Shown: positions 1 through 9,139 of the stretch, one piece after another
Layout: every line of letters starts with the position of its first letter
How positions within the stretch are numbered: position 1 is the stretch's first letter
Source: Cryobacterium sinapicolor
GTDB taxonomy: Bacteria > Actinomycetota > Actinomycetes > Actinomycetales > Microbacteriaceae
Direction of reading: 5' to 3'
DNA: 32,613 nt
NCBI RefSeq assembly: GCF_004403465.1
Contig: NZ_SOGQ01000033.1
Span: forward strand, 1-32,613
Notes under the pieces: generated by a model
What the model saw: the letters and a program-made list of their open reading frames with translations, nothing else
Databases searched by the model: none
What the model was told of the DNA's origin: nothing
Program-made: the position numbers and the translations under genes

Positions 1-170
1 ACACCCCCCGGATCATGAGCGACTGGGGGCAAGAACCATGCCGGGCCTGACAGGCCAACACCCTCACATAACTACACGATCAAGGGCTACGAAGAAAGTA
101 ACGGGGGTGCCCAGCTTCACGAAGTCGTTCGTTCCCAGGTAGATCAGCGTCGGCCCGGCCGCGGTGCGCC

Positions 171-2003
171 GTTCCCCGCGTATGCGGGGGTGTTCCTGGG
201 GAGATCGACCTGTTCTCAACGCATTCGGATCGTTCCCCGCGTATGCGGGGGTGTTCCCGTTATACGGCGATAACTACAGGGGCCTCCCAGCTCTTCCCCG
301 CGCAGGCGGGGGTGTTCCCTACACGATCTGGAACGAAGGGCGGCTGACGCTCCCTTCCCCGAGCAAGCGGGGGTGGTCCTGGGTGGCACCCGCATTTTCA
401 CCCGATGATCTTCTCTTCCCCGCGCAGGCGGGGGTGTTCCTGGCTGACACGTTCACTTGCACGCGTTCGTGGCCTCTTCCCCGCGTATGCGGGGGTGTTC
501 CCGACTCATAATCCGTACACTCAAACCCTGTATCTCGTTCCCCGCCTATGCGGGGGTGTTCCCCACGCCGGCTACGCGTACACACCGCAGCGACTCCGTT
601 CCCCGCGTATGCGGGGGTGTTCCCTACGACCTCGCCGTCGGGACCGACTTCATGCTCCGTTCCCCGCGTATGCGGGGGTGTTCCCGGCGGCATGTACCAG
701 CCGGCCGGTGTGGTTCACCGTTCCCCGCGTATGCGGGGGTGTTCCCGCGAACACGCACGGTTACATTTGGCCGGTGTCCCCTTCCCCGCGCAGGCGGGGG
801 TGTTCCCTCCGACACGTTGTTCCTGGGCGAAATCCGGAACCCTTCCCCGCGGAGGTGGGGGTGTTCCCACGGCAACGAGCGGCGACGTTCTGCGGACGGA
901 ACCTTCCCCGCGTAGGCGGGGGTGTTCCTTGGCCCACCGAGATTGAAACGCGGCTGTTCAAACCTTCCCCGCGTATGTGGGGGTGTTCCTAAAACCGCCG
1001 TTACCCTTGGATTCCTGGTTCTCTGTTCCCCGCGTATGCGGGGGTGTTCCCATCAATGCGAAGTCGGGTGTGGAAGGAAAAATCTCTTCCCCGCCTCGGC
1101 GGGGGTGTTCCCGTTCTTATGGATGAGATGACCGGCATCATCGACTCTTCCCCGCCAACGTGGGGGTGTTCCCAAGATGCGATGACCATCTTTGGCCTTT
1201 TTGATCTCTTCCCCGCGCAGGCGGGGGTGTTCCCAAGCGCGAGTGCGATGTGTGCGTGGAGATGGAACTTCCCCGCGTAGGCGGGGGTGTTCGCGCCGCA
1301 GACACCAACTCGATGGTTCGCCAGCTCCCTTCCCCGCGCAAGTGGGGGTGTTCCCCAGTCGCCCTTGTTCACCTTCCAGTACAACTCACCTTCCCCGCGT
1401 ATGTGGGGGTGTTCCCCGTCAGGCGTATTACGACATTACGATTGACGAGACCTCCCCGCGCAGGGGGTAGTCCCGACCGGCGACTTGCCAAGTCGAACAA
1501 CCGTGGGCCTTCCCCCGTCGGCGGGGGTGTTCCCGACGACACACAACCCGGCATCTCGAACGTTGCACCTTCCCCGCGTAGGCGGGGGTGTTCCCGGGTC
1601 TGATCCGCCTGGTGTTGTGCTGCCCATATCGTCCCCGCGTAGGCGGGGGTACTCTCGCATTCGGACGTGTTCTCGGAGACTTTGGCCGAGGTGTTCCCAT
1701 CGTGCAGGCATACACCGGCCGCAATATGCACCGTTCCCCGCGTAGGCGGGGGTGTTCCTTACTCGGCCGACGCGATCGTGGCGGAGAAGCCCGTTCCCCG
1801 CGTATGCGGGGGTGTTCCCAGCGAAGAGTCCTGGACGCTTGAAGGGATGCTGACCTTCCCCGCGTATGCGGGGGTGTTCCCACGACAACGAACTGCTCGA
1901 AGCAATATGGGCAACCTTCCCCGCGTAGGCGGGGGTGTTCCCGACATCTGCGACGGCGGCAGGACGTTCATGGTTTCTTCCCCGCGCACACGCGGGGGTT
2001 CCG
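171..2003 (+). CRISPR. CRISPR array 1, type I-E-like, about 31 repeats with 61-nt period
   Basis: A repeat of about 27-28 nt, TTCCCCGCGTATGCGGGGG followed by TGTTCCC, recurs at 172, 233, 294, 355, 416, 477, 538, 599, 660, 721, 782, 843, 904, 965, 1026, 1087, 1148, 1209, 1269, 1330, 1391 and onward to 1978, with unique spacers of about 33-34 nt. The CCCCGC/GCGGGG hairpin, 61-nt period and GGTGTTCCC 3' end match actinobacterial type I-E repeats, which places transcription on the plus strand and any leader at 1-170. Repeats vary between copies, mostly in the loop (GTAT, GTAG, GCAG, GCAA). Towards the right they decay: 1452 is shortened, 1510 lacks part of the stem, 1631 loses its 3' end, 1673 keeps only the 3' half after a 19-nt deletion, and 1978 is the last imperfect copy. 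Decay at the distal end agrees with a leader on the left. No cas gene lies in the window. Confidence 0.96.
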
Positions 2004-2072
2004 CCGGCGAAGGAGCATTCCCACTCAGCCGCCTCTGAAGGATCGCCCGTCCCGTGAATAGCGTCGGTAACT

Positions 2073-5000
2073 TCACGCCCTCCGCCGCCACATCTGAATG
2101 ACGTTGTCCGCGGCCTCCGCCTCGACCACAACCCGTTCCCGCTCCGCGGCTTGACGTGCCCGTACCTTCCCTGCCACGTCCAGCAGATCCCACATCTGCT
2201 CGCCAGTCACTGACACCCCGCGGGCACCGGTGCGCCGGGTCCGGCGGCGGATCAGGGCGTAGTGGGTGCGGAACACGGGCGCCCCGATCGCAGCCTGCGC
2301 GTCGTGGAAGAACACCACGTTGGACACGGGCCCGCTGCCGTCGTCGAGGGAGAGGAAGACGACGCGTTTGCCGCTTCGCATCGGGGGAGTGTGGGTGGCG
2401 CGGCGGACCCCGGCGACGAGCACTTCGGTGCCCCCGGGCAGGTTGACGAGTTCCGAGGCGGGTGTGACTCCGAGTTCTTTGAAGAGTGGGTAGAACCGGG
2501 TCATTTGGTGGTGGCTGACGGCGAGGCCGAGGTCTCGGAGTTCCACGTCTGTTTGGGTGCGGCCGCGGAGGTCGAGGGCGGTGACGGACCGGTCGAAGTC
2601 GGGCAGTGGCAGTTCAATGTCGAAGGCGAGTTGGTCGGGGCCGACGGGGAGGGCGCGGCCGCCGAGGCCTTGGATGTGGGCGAGCAGGTCGCCGCGGCGG
2701 GCCCGGTCGTAGCCGATGAACCAGTCAAGGGCACCGACCCGGGCCAACGCTTCGAACGTGCGCCGGCGGGGCCGCACCCGGTCCCGGAAGTCTTGCAACG
2801 AGGAGAATGGTTGGTGCTCGGCGATCCGCTGCCGCTCTTGCGCACTGGATCCGGCGAGTTCGGGCAGGGCGAGACGGATAGCGAGCTGCCCATCGCTCAG
2901 CTGCTCGACCCGGTAGTCCAGTGCGGACTTCTGCACGTCGAGACCGAGGACGGGGACGCCGAGGTTGCGGGCTTCGGCGACGATCAGGTCCTTGGGCCAC
3001 ATGCCGGGGTCGTGGGTGAGGAGCCCGGCGAAGAACGTTGCCGGGTGGTGCATTTTCAGCCACGCGCTCTCGTACGTGGTCCTGGCGAACGCGGCCCCGT
3101 GGGCTTTGGCGAACCCGAAGCTTCCGAAGCCGGAGAGCACCTTCCACGCCCGGTCGACAACCGGCGCCGGAAACCCGCGGGTGGCGGCCTGCTTCCGCAC
3201 GTACGCTTCGATCTCGGCGAGGTCGCCGGATTTGCCCAGGTGCCGGCGGAAGACATCGGCTTTGCCCATTCCGCAGCCGGTCAGCTCGTCGAAGAGTCGC
3301 ATGACCTGTTCGTGGAAGACGACGACACCGTTGGTTTCGGCGAGGAACGGTTTGAACCGGGGGTGCATGTGGTCGGGCGCGACTTCCCCGTGCCGTGCCT
3401 TCAGATATTGCAGGGGCATGTTGGCTTGCATGGGGCCGGGGCGGAACAGGCTGATCTCCACGGTCAGGTCGTTGAACACTTCCGGTTGGAGCTTCCCGAT
3501 CAGCTCCATCTGCCCTGGCGATTCGAGTTGGAAGACGCCGAGGGTGCGGGTGGTGCGGAGCATTTCGTAGGTAGGTTCGTCGTCGAGGGGGACCCGGTCC
3601 AGGTCGATGGTCTCGCCGGTGAGTCGCCGGTGCTCCTCGATCGCGTATGCCATCGCCGACTGCATCCGGACGCCGAGGATGTCGAGCTTGATCAGGCCCA
3701 TCGGGTCCATGTCGTGCTTGTCGTACTGCGACATCGGTAGCCCCATCCCGGAGCGTTGCACCGGTGTCCGGTCGAGGAGAGACGTGTCGGAGAGGATGAC
3801 GCCGCACGGGTGCACGCTGATGTGGCGGGGGAGTCGGTCGAGCTTCGCGGTCAGATCGACGAGTTGGTCGAGCTGCTGCGACTCGCGGACCTGGGCGGCG
3901 AGGTCTGCGAGTTCTGGTTTTTCCTCGAGGGCGCGGCGGAAGTCGCGGGCGTTGAAGCGCCACATCTGCTTGGCGATCGCCGCGACCTGGTCTTCGGGCA
4001 TGCCGAGGGCGAGCCCGGCGTCCCGGACGGCTCCCCGCCCCCGGTACGCGTTGGTCATCGACATCAGTGACACCCGGTTCGCGCCGAAGACCTGGAACAC
4101 TTCCCGGTAGATGTCGTGGCGCCGGGCGGATTCGACGTCGATATCGATGTCGGGGAGGGTCTGGCGTTCGGGGGAGAGGAACCGTTCCCAGATGAGGCCG
4201 TTCTCGATCGGTTCGACCGAGGAGGTGCGGAGCGCGTAGTTGAGGACGGAGCCGACACCGGAACCACGCGCCTGCACTCGGACGCCCATGCCGCGGATCA
4301 GGTCGGCGACGCGGGCGACGGTCAAGAAGTAGGCGGCGAACCCGAGGTGCTCGACCGTCTCCATCTCATGCGCGAGCTCCTCGTGTGCGGCACGGGTGAG
4401 GGTGGTGCCGGCGTATCGGTCGTCGATGCCGTGCCGGGCCCGTCGCCACAGCTCAGCTACCGGGTCACCGACCACGCCGATGATTGAGGCTTCCGGCATT
4501 CGTGGTGTGCCGAGTCCGATGTCCGCTGCCGGGTCCAGCGCGCACCGGTCTGCCAGCTTGCGTGTGTTCTGCAGGAGTTGGTCGAGGGCGTCAGGGTTCC
4601 GGGCGCCGGCGTCGACGACCATGCGGGCGACCTGGCGCATGTGCGACCCGTCTTTCAGCCACGCTTGCCCGTTCGCCTGCGGTTGCTCGAGCTGAGCGAG
4701 CGGGGTGAGGAGCCGGGTCGCGTCGGCGAGGTCCGCGGTCGTCGCGTCAGCTGGCTCGCCGTAGCGGACGGCGTTGGAGAGGATGGCGGGGGTCCCGGTG
4801 TCCTCAGCGAGGCCCAGCATTCGGGTGGCCGCGGCCACGGAACCGCGCTGCCCGACCGGCGCCAGGTGGCAGACGACCTCGAGGGTGACCGAGCCAATAG
4901 GCATGACGCGGAGCCACGCGCGCAACCCAGCGACCGCCTCGGCGCTGTCTCGGCGTTCCACCGCGAGCCCCACGTCAGAGAACGGCCCGAGGAGCACGGT

Positions 5001-5381
5001 GAGGGCACGACCTTCCGCCCAGGTGGCGAGCCGGCGCCGGTCGATGCTCGGAACCCGGCCTGCCTCGTGCGCGGAGCTCACGGCCCGGCAGAGCGCGGCG
5101 TACCCGCGACCGTCCCCGCCGTGAGCGAGCAGGGTCACCCGGCCGAGCGGTCGGTGCTCATCATCGTGGACGGCCAGGTCCGCGCCGAGGCCCGCCCGGA
5201 TCCCGGCGGCCGCGCACTCCCGCACATGCTTCACCGCCCCGTACAGTCCATCCCGGTCGGTGAGTGCGAGGAAGTCAGCGCCGGCGGCGGCTGCCTGGTC
5301 GACGAGGGCCTCGGGCATGGTCACGCCGTAGTGCGGCGAGTACGCGGAGGCGACGTGGAGGTGCGGAAAGCTCTGTCCCAA
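2073..5381 (-). CDS. dnaE2: Error-prone DNA polymerase III alpha subunit DnaE2
   Basis: C-family polymerase of the DnaE2 branch, which carries out SOS-induced translesion synthesis with ImuA'/ImuB-type partners (family knowledge). The long frame opens with an ATG at 5411, but that codon lies inside a LexA box. A TTG at 5381 has GGAGG (plus-strand CCTCC at 5388-5392) six bases upstream and is the better start, giving about 1102 residues, normal for the family. In 5411-based numbering, a PHP domain occupies roughly residues 15-290, the catalytic PDIDIDVE motif is at 420-427, a second acidic motif KLDILG lies near 590, and an OB-fold-like stretch (TEVLVAGVRR onward) is close to the C terminus. 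The PHP metal site looks degraded: HLHVAS replaces the usual LHxHS and LTDRDG replaces LTDHDG. No imuA' or imuB gene is adjacent; instead CRISPR arrays lie on both sides. Confidence 0.96.
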   Translation of the reverse strand: MGQSFPHLHVASAYSPHYGVTMPEALVDQAAAAGADFLALTDRDGLYGAVKHVRECAAAGIRAGLGADLAVHDDEHRPLGRVTLLAHGGDGRGYAALCRAVSSAHEAGRVPSIDRRRLATWAEGRALTVLLGPFSDVGLAVERRDSAEAVAGLRAWLRVMPIGSVTLEVVCHLAPVGQRGSVAAATRMLGLAEDTGTPAILSNAVRYGEPADATTADLADATRLLTPLAQLEQPQANGQAWLKDGSHMRQVARMVVDAGARNPDALDQLLQNTRKLADRCALDPAADIGLGTPRMPEASIIGVVGDPVAELWRRARHGIDDRYAGTTLTRAAHEELAHEMETVEHLGFAAYFLTVARVADLIRGMGVRVQARGSGVGSVLNYALRTSSVEPIENGLIWERFLSPERQTLPDIDIDVESARRHDIYREVFQVFGANRVSLMSMTNAYRGRGAVRDAGLALGMPEDQVAAIAKQMWRFNARDFRRALEEKPELADLAAQVRESQQLDQLVDLTAKLDRLPRHISVHPCGVILSDTSLLDRTPVQRSGMGLPMSQYDKHDMDPMGLIKLDILGVRMQSAMAYAIEEHRRLTGETIDLDRVPLDDEPTYEMLRTTRTLGVFQLESPGQMELIGKLQPEVFNDLTVEISLFRPGPMQANMPLQYLKARHGEVAPDHMHPRFKPFLAETNGVVVFHEQVMRLFDELTGCGMGKADVFRRHLGKSGDLAEIEAYVRKQAATRGFPAPVVDRAWKVLSGFGSFGFAKAHGAAFARTTYESAWLKMHHPATFFAGLLTHDPGMWPKDLIVAEARNLGVPVLGLDVQKSALDYRVEQLSDGQLAIRLALPELAGSSAQERQRIAEHQPFSSLQDFRDRVRPRRRTFEALARVGALDWFIGYDRARRGDLLAHIQGLGGRALPVGPDQLAFDIELPLPDFDRSVTALDLRGRTQTDVELRDLGLAVSHHQMTRFYPLFKELGVTPASELVNLPGGTEVLVAGVRRATHTPPMRSGKRVVFLSLDDGSGPVSNVVFFHDAQAAIGAPVFRTHYALIRRRTRRTGARGVSVTGEQMWDLLDVAGKVRARQAAERERVVVEAEAADNVIQMWRRRA

Positions 5382-5403
5382 TACGTACCTCCAACCCCTG
5401 CTA

Positions 5404-5419
5404 TCGAACATTTATTCGA
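5404..5419. promoter_or_regulatory. LexA (SOS) box upstream of dnaE2
   Basis: TCGAACATTTATTCGA differs from the actinobacterial LexA consensus TCGAACNNNNGTTCGA at one position and is almost palindromic. It overlaps the upstream ATG of the dnaE2 frame (5409-5411), which argues for the TTG start at 5381. DnaE2 is a known SOS-regulated polymerase. Confidence 0.82.
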
Positions 5420-5717
5420 TATGGGGAGTGTAGGTCTGGGCTCTGACACTGACAAGGTCTAGACGGTGCGCGGGACTTCACTCGGCGTGAGTTTGTCCTG
5501 CGCGTGAACAAAGGGTCTCAGAAAAGAGCAGCCTTTCACATAGTCGGCGGACCGCCCAGCTTCATTTCGTTTCCCCGAGGAGGAGGCTGCCGTCGGATGT
5601 CGTCAGCCGCCAGGCGTCCGAGGTTCCGGTGAATGTTTCCGAGTTCCCAAAACTGAAGCCAAGATTGAAATTACCCTGCAAGATTAATCCTCCTGCGGCA
5701 GTCCTGCTCGACCTCCC
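5420..5717. other. Intergenic region: dnaE2 promoter and presumed leader of CRISPR array 2
   Basis: About 300 bp between the dnaE2 LexA box and the first repeat of array 2. The dnaE2 promoter must lie at its left end. By repeat orientation the right end should be the array 2 leader. A short minus-strand peptide frame runs from 5720 to 5562 with a protein-like composition, but it continues out of CRISPR repeat sequence and has no convincing start. I see no recognisable gene and no obvious similarity to bases 1-170. Confidence 0.4.
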
Positions 5718-6273
5718 GTTCCCCGCATATGCGGGGGTGTTCCCCAGAAAGGCAACACGGTTACCTGGTGGGTTCCCCGTTCCCCGCGTATGCGAGGGTG
5801 TTCCCAGTGTTGCCGGATCGCTGCTGGACGTCATGGATCCGTTCCCCGCGTATGCGGGGGTGTTCCCGACGCGACGAAGATGGAGCAGGCCAGCCGTAAC
5901 CGTCCCCGTGTATGCGGGGGTGTTCCCCTCGATGACCTCGGGCAAGACTGGCTGGCATCCCGTTCCCCGCGTACGCGGGGTGTTCCCGTCAATCAGGTCG
6001 CGCAGAACGACGCCGCGCACCGTTCCCCGCGTATGCGGGGGTGTTCCCGTCATCACGACCAACGTGCATTATGCGGTCAAGCGTTCCTCGCGTATGCGGG
6101 GGTGTTCCCCTGGAAGTCATCGACGTCCTCTTCATCTAACGGCGTTCCCCGCGTATGCGGGGGTGTTCCGACGTACTGCACCGAACCCGTGTCATTCCTC
6201 GGCCGTTCCCCGCGTGTACGGGGCCACCGAAAAGTGCGCCCTCCCGTTCCCCGTGTAAACGGCGCTGTTTCCG
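5718..6273 (+). CRISPR. CRISPR array 2, same repeat family, about 10 repeats
   Basis: Repeats begin near 5719, 5780, 5842, 5902, 5963, 6023, 6084, 6145, 6206 and 6247, in the same orientation and with the same 61-nt period as array 1. The copies at 6023 and 6145 are close to consensus. The copy at 5963 lacks one G, 6084 has CCTCGC, and the last two (6206, 6247) are badly decayed; the 6247 copy follows only 41 nt after the previous one. The decayed right end again suggests a leader on the left. A shared repeat with array 1 implies use of the same Cas proteins, encoded elsewhere. Confidence 0.95.
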
Positions 6274-6542
6274 AGCGGGCGGGTTGAATGACCAGATCAC
6301 TACCCTCTTGACCCTGACCAAAATAGACCCAACAGTGCCCGGCGAGGTCTTGGGCGTATCCCAGCGGTCGGCGTCAAACCAACGAAACTGTTCGGTCAAT
6401 ATGTCAGTGCGAGGTACACCCCAACAGGACGTCAGGAACATAGTTCGAGGTATGGATATCTGCGAGCTCTCGAGTAGCATTCTGGAACGTGACGTTCGGG
6501 ATCTGATGGGTTCCTGAAACAATATCCGAGCACGGATTACAC
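6274..6542. other. 269-bp unassigned segment separating CRISPR tracts 2 and 3
   Basis: The CRISPR periodicity stops at about 6273 and resumes at 6543. The segment has visibly lower GC than its surroundings and no recognisable repeat. Minus-strand reading gives a protein-like stretch but no start or stop that defines a gene. An insertion into an older, longer array or a locally rearranged end would both explain it. Confidence 0.5.
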
Positions 6543-6814
6543 CTTCCCCGTGGAAGCGGGGGTGTTCCCATCCGCACGCAGATCTTCGACACCATGAAGG
6601 GCTTTTCCCCGCGTATGTGGGGGTGTTCCGGACGCTCAGCCCACCGCCAACCGCGGAATGGAGTGTTCCCCGCGTATGCGGGGGTGTTCCCGGCGGCCAC
6701 GAAATCCGTATTGCCGCTGCCGACGTGTTCCCCGCATATGCGGCGGTGTTCCCGAAGTCTTGCCGCGCACCCAGGCGCGAGCCTCGCGTCCCCGCACATG
6801 TGGGGCCAGCCACA
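6543..6814 (+). CRISPR. CRISPR tract 3, five decayed repeats
   Basis: Repeats of the same family start near 6544, 6605, 6666, 6728 and 6788, keeping the 61-nt spacing. Only the copy at 6666 matches the consensus fully. The copy at 6544 has GTGGAAGCGGGG, 6605 has a G.U-compatible GTATGTGGGG, 6728 has GCATATGCGGCGG, and 6788 keeps only CCCCGCACATGTGGGG. This looks like the distal, ageing end of array 2 cut off by the 6274-6542 segment. Confidence 0.88.
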
Positions 6815-7109
6815 GGTCACCGCCACGGGGGCATCACGGCACCCAGCGAGTAGTGCCGCACACACTCTGAAGGCACGGCCATAGCGGCCGGCAATTCCGC
6901 GCAAACCATGCGCTCACCGAGGAGGCCGGTGAGACCCCCATTTGTCTGGCTAAATGGCCCTGTCTGCTGAAGCAGCTCAGACGACCTTCAGGGATCGCTC
7001 GGCGAAACGTGCTCCTACACCCGGGCTCGGCCCATCAACCGGGGACCCGTTCATACGACTCCTCCATTGCGGCCAATATGACCGGGATGCTGGGATGAGG
7101 CACGCAGAA

Positions 7110-7409
7110 TTACTTTTCGATTGGGAGCTTGTCCGTACTTGATTCCCACAAGACCGTTTTGGCCGAGTCGATCACCCTGTACTCGATTCGTCGCACCAGC
7201 TCGAGGTTGCCCTTGTCTGTGTTTCGCTCATTGAACCCACGGTATTCATCAAGCGCAGTCTCTGCCGCGCGGACCGCATAGGCCAAGCGCTTGAAGTTGC
7301 CACCCTTTGAGCTCGTCGAGGCACCTGCCTTGCTCCAGCCAGGCTTCGGTGTACCTTCGGTGGGCGGGTATCGCCGTTGGACGATGAACTCGGAGCTGGA
7401 TTCGGTCAT
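7110..7409 (-). CDS. Small uncharacterised protein (99 aa)
   Basis: I do not recognise this protein. The frame is open from 7619, but an ATG at 7407-7409 preceded by GGAG nine bases upstream is the first start with a plausible ribosome-binding site and gives 99 residues, MTESSSEFIVQRRYP to the C terminus. It is hydrophilic, without membrane segments or signal peptide, and rich in charged residues in its second half (a probable helix around YAVRAAETALDEY). It stands alone at the left edge of the accessory region, just beyond the CRISPR tracts. Composition and isolation would suit a small phage- or island-borne protein, but that is inference. Confidence 0.5.
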   Translation of the reverse strand: MTESSSEFIVQRRYPPTEGTPKPGWSKAGASTSSKGGNFKRLAYAVRAAETALDEYRGFNERNTDKGNLELVRRIEYRVIDSAKTVLWESSTDKLPIEK

Positions 7410-7934
7410 ATCGACAGTCTCCGGTCGTTCCAGACGGCGCCAGGCAGACACGCTGGGGCGAGCTTCATTTTGTGGCCAACTCAGGTGCGCCGAGGGCATG
7501 GAGCCTGGTCCGATATTTGGAGACTGACCATTGCCAACTTCTGGCCCAGAGACTTCTGCATCCCGATGCCTCATGTACGTGCATTCAAAGGGCTGGAATA
7601 GGAGATTGCCGCATTTCAACTTTTAGAGGCAACTGCTGCCGGGCACTTGTTCTCAGCCGAGTGGTGCCTTCCTTACGTTCAGCCGCACTCGCCTATGGCC
7701 GTAGGAATCCCTCGCGTCGTTGTACGCCGTATCCGTAGCTGTGGCCGCGCTGACGGCAGTGTGCCCCGACGCGCACTCAAGAACGACCGGCCGAGGCCTC
7801 TGGGCAGGGGCCGCTGAGCTGGGGAGCGACATGCATTCGGCTACCGAGACCAGTGACAATGGGGTGCGTGCGCTCACCTCGCTCGACGCCATTTAGACAC
7901 TCAACCTGCAGAAGCCGGACGATACGCTCACACC
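7410..7934. other. 525-bp intergenic region, no gene recognised
   Basis: Short overlapping frames occur on both strands, but none has a ribosome-binding site together with recognisable protein content. The only thing noted at the right end is a TACGCT hexamer nine bases before the ATG at 7935, which fits a -10 box for a leaderless or nearly leaderless transcript. Confidence 0.4.
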
Positions 7935-9110
7935 ATGGACGATGCTCACGAAACGGCCCCCGACCACTCCTGGCTCCCACCACACCAGGAACACGTGGCG
8001 TACACGCTCGCCCACGTCGACCAGCTCATCGCGCAAGTCGGCAAGCTCCTGTGGGGGTACATGGACCGAGAAGTCTTCACCTTCGACACATTGCCCCATC
8101 CTCGAGGTTCAGCCGTAACCATCACAAAGGTCCAGCCGTTTCCAGAGGGCATTGCGCGAGTGTTCGCTGACGCAACGACGCAACTCCGCGCAGCAATCGA
8201 ACACACGATCTTTGCAGAAGTCGAGCACAGCCTCGGCCGCGACCTCAGCCCCGAAGAGGCGCAAACCATCGAGATGCCGGCAAGGCTTACAGAGGAGAGC
8301 TTCACCAGTTGGCTGGGGCACTCGAAACGGAAGCTGATTCCCGCGTTCGCGCCCGGCGCTGCCCTATCAACTCGCGTTAGCAGGCTGCAGCCATTTCACG
8401 ATGTCGACCCGACCGTGCATCCGATGCGTTTGCTCGCCGAATACACCAACTTTGCCAAGCACCGTGCGCCAGCGATCACGACAGTGCGAGTGGGCCCCGT
8501 CATGCCCGATCGAGACGTTCCCGGCGTACAAGTCGTGGAGTTCGACGAGCCAGTCCCGGCCCGAGTGGGTGACGTGCTAGTCCACGGACCGAGGCGCGCC
8601 AAAGTTGGGGTATCAATCTACCCCTTCATCGCTTCCCAGCGCCCCCACACGGGGACCTGGCACGTGCTCATGAAGGAACTCGGAGAGCTTGCAGACTGGG
8701 TGCGGACAGTGGCGATCCCGACGCTGGTGACGGGAGACGCTACCGTGGACCCTTTGATTCCGGGCATTGATATATCCGTCGGGCATGGATCGCTTGAGGA
8801 TGCCTTGACGGGCGCACGTAGAGAAACCGCATTCGTTCTCAACCAAACTCGCGTCATCGCCCGCGGCATACGCGGTGATCTCGCCGAGAGCCTGACTCAA
8901 ACATCTCGAGGAACACTGAGCCTGGAGGATGCAAAGAGGTGGCTCGACGGCCTTGGCGATGCCGAGGTTATTCGACGCCTGGATGAGGTCGGCTTCTCGT
9001 CCACCCCGGCCAAGGCTCTCCGCGCGTACAAAATCCTGAAAGGACACGTAAGGGAGGCTCGTGCCAGCGTCGCGCTCGACGACGAGGAAGACGAGTTGAC
9101 CAATCCTTGA
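7935..9110 (+). CDS. Uncharacterised 391-aa protein, possibly HEPN-like
   Basis: I do not recognise a named family with certainty. The protein is soluble, without signal peptide or membrane helices. Residues about 75-180 have the layout of a family of helical actinobacterial proteins in which LRxAIEH is followed by a helix ending in NFAKHR, a pattern reminiscent of HEPN-type four-helix bundles. No clean RX4-6H motif lies in the expected position, so catalytic activity is not claimed. The C-terminal third (about 290-391) is helical, with SLEDAKRWLDGLGDAEVIRRLDEVG resembling a small helix-hairpin module. The ATG at 7935 lacks a strong Shine-Dalgarno sequence; a TACGCT box close by suggests a leaderless mRNA. 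It converges with the TIGR02391-like gene, and only 29 bp separate their stops. Confidence 0.6.
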   Translation: MDDAHETAPDHSWLPPHQEHVAYTLAHVDQLIAQVGKLLWGYMDREVFTFDTLPHPRGSAVTITKVQPFPEGIARVFADATTQLRAAIEHTIFAEVEHSLGRDLSPEEAQTIEMPARLTEESFTSWLGHSKRKLIPAFAPGAALSTRVSRLQPFHDVDPTVHPMRLLAEYTNFAKHRAPAITTVRVGPVMPDRDVPGVQVVEFDEPVPARVGDVLVHGPRRAKVGVSIYPFIASQRPHTGTWHVLMKELGELADWVRTVAIPTLVTGDATVDPLIPGIDISVGHGSLEDALTGARRETAFVLNQTRVIARGIRGDLAESLTQTSRGTLSLEDAKRWLDGLGDAEVIRRLDEVGFSSTPAKALRAYKILKGHVREARASVALDDEEDELTNP

Positions 9111-9139
9111 GGGCCTCACCCTGTGGTCGCGTACAGAAG

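Noticed and set aside
110..136. Possible extra degenerate repeat one period before the first clear repeat of array 1
   Set aside because: Only the final GTTCCC matches in register; the hairpin is absent, so this may be chance.
164..2193. Many open frames across CRISPR array 1, with proteins repeating RMRGCS, FPAYAGVF or GNTPAYAG
   Set aside because: They are translations of the repeats; 61 nt is not a multiple of three, so repeats cycle through all frames. No ribosome-binding sites.
2262..3740. 492-residue plus-strand frame
   Set aside because: Antisense of dnaE2 in a high-GC gene; low-complexity and no family.
5562..6904. Open frames across CRISPR tracts 2 and 3 on both strands
   Set aside because: Same repeat-derived artefacts.
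1..7100. cas genes near the CRISPR arrays
   Set aside because: None of the frames shows Cas1, Cas2, Cas3 or Cascade features; if present they are outside the window.
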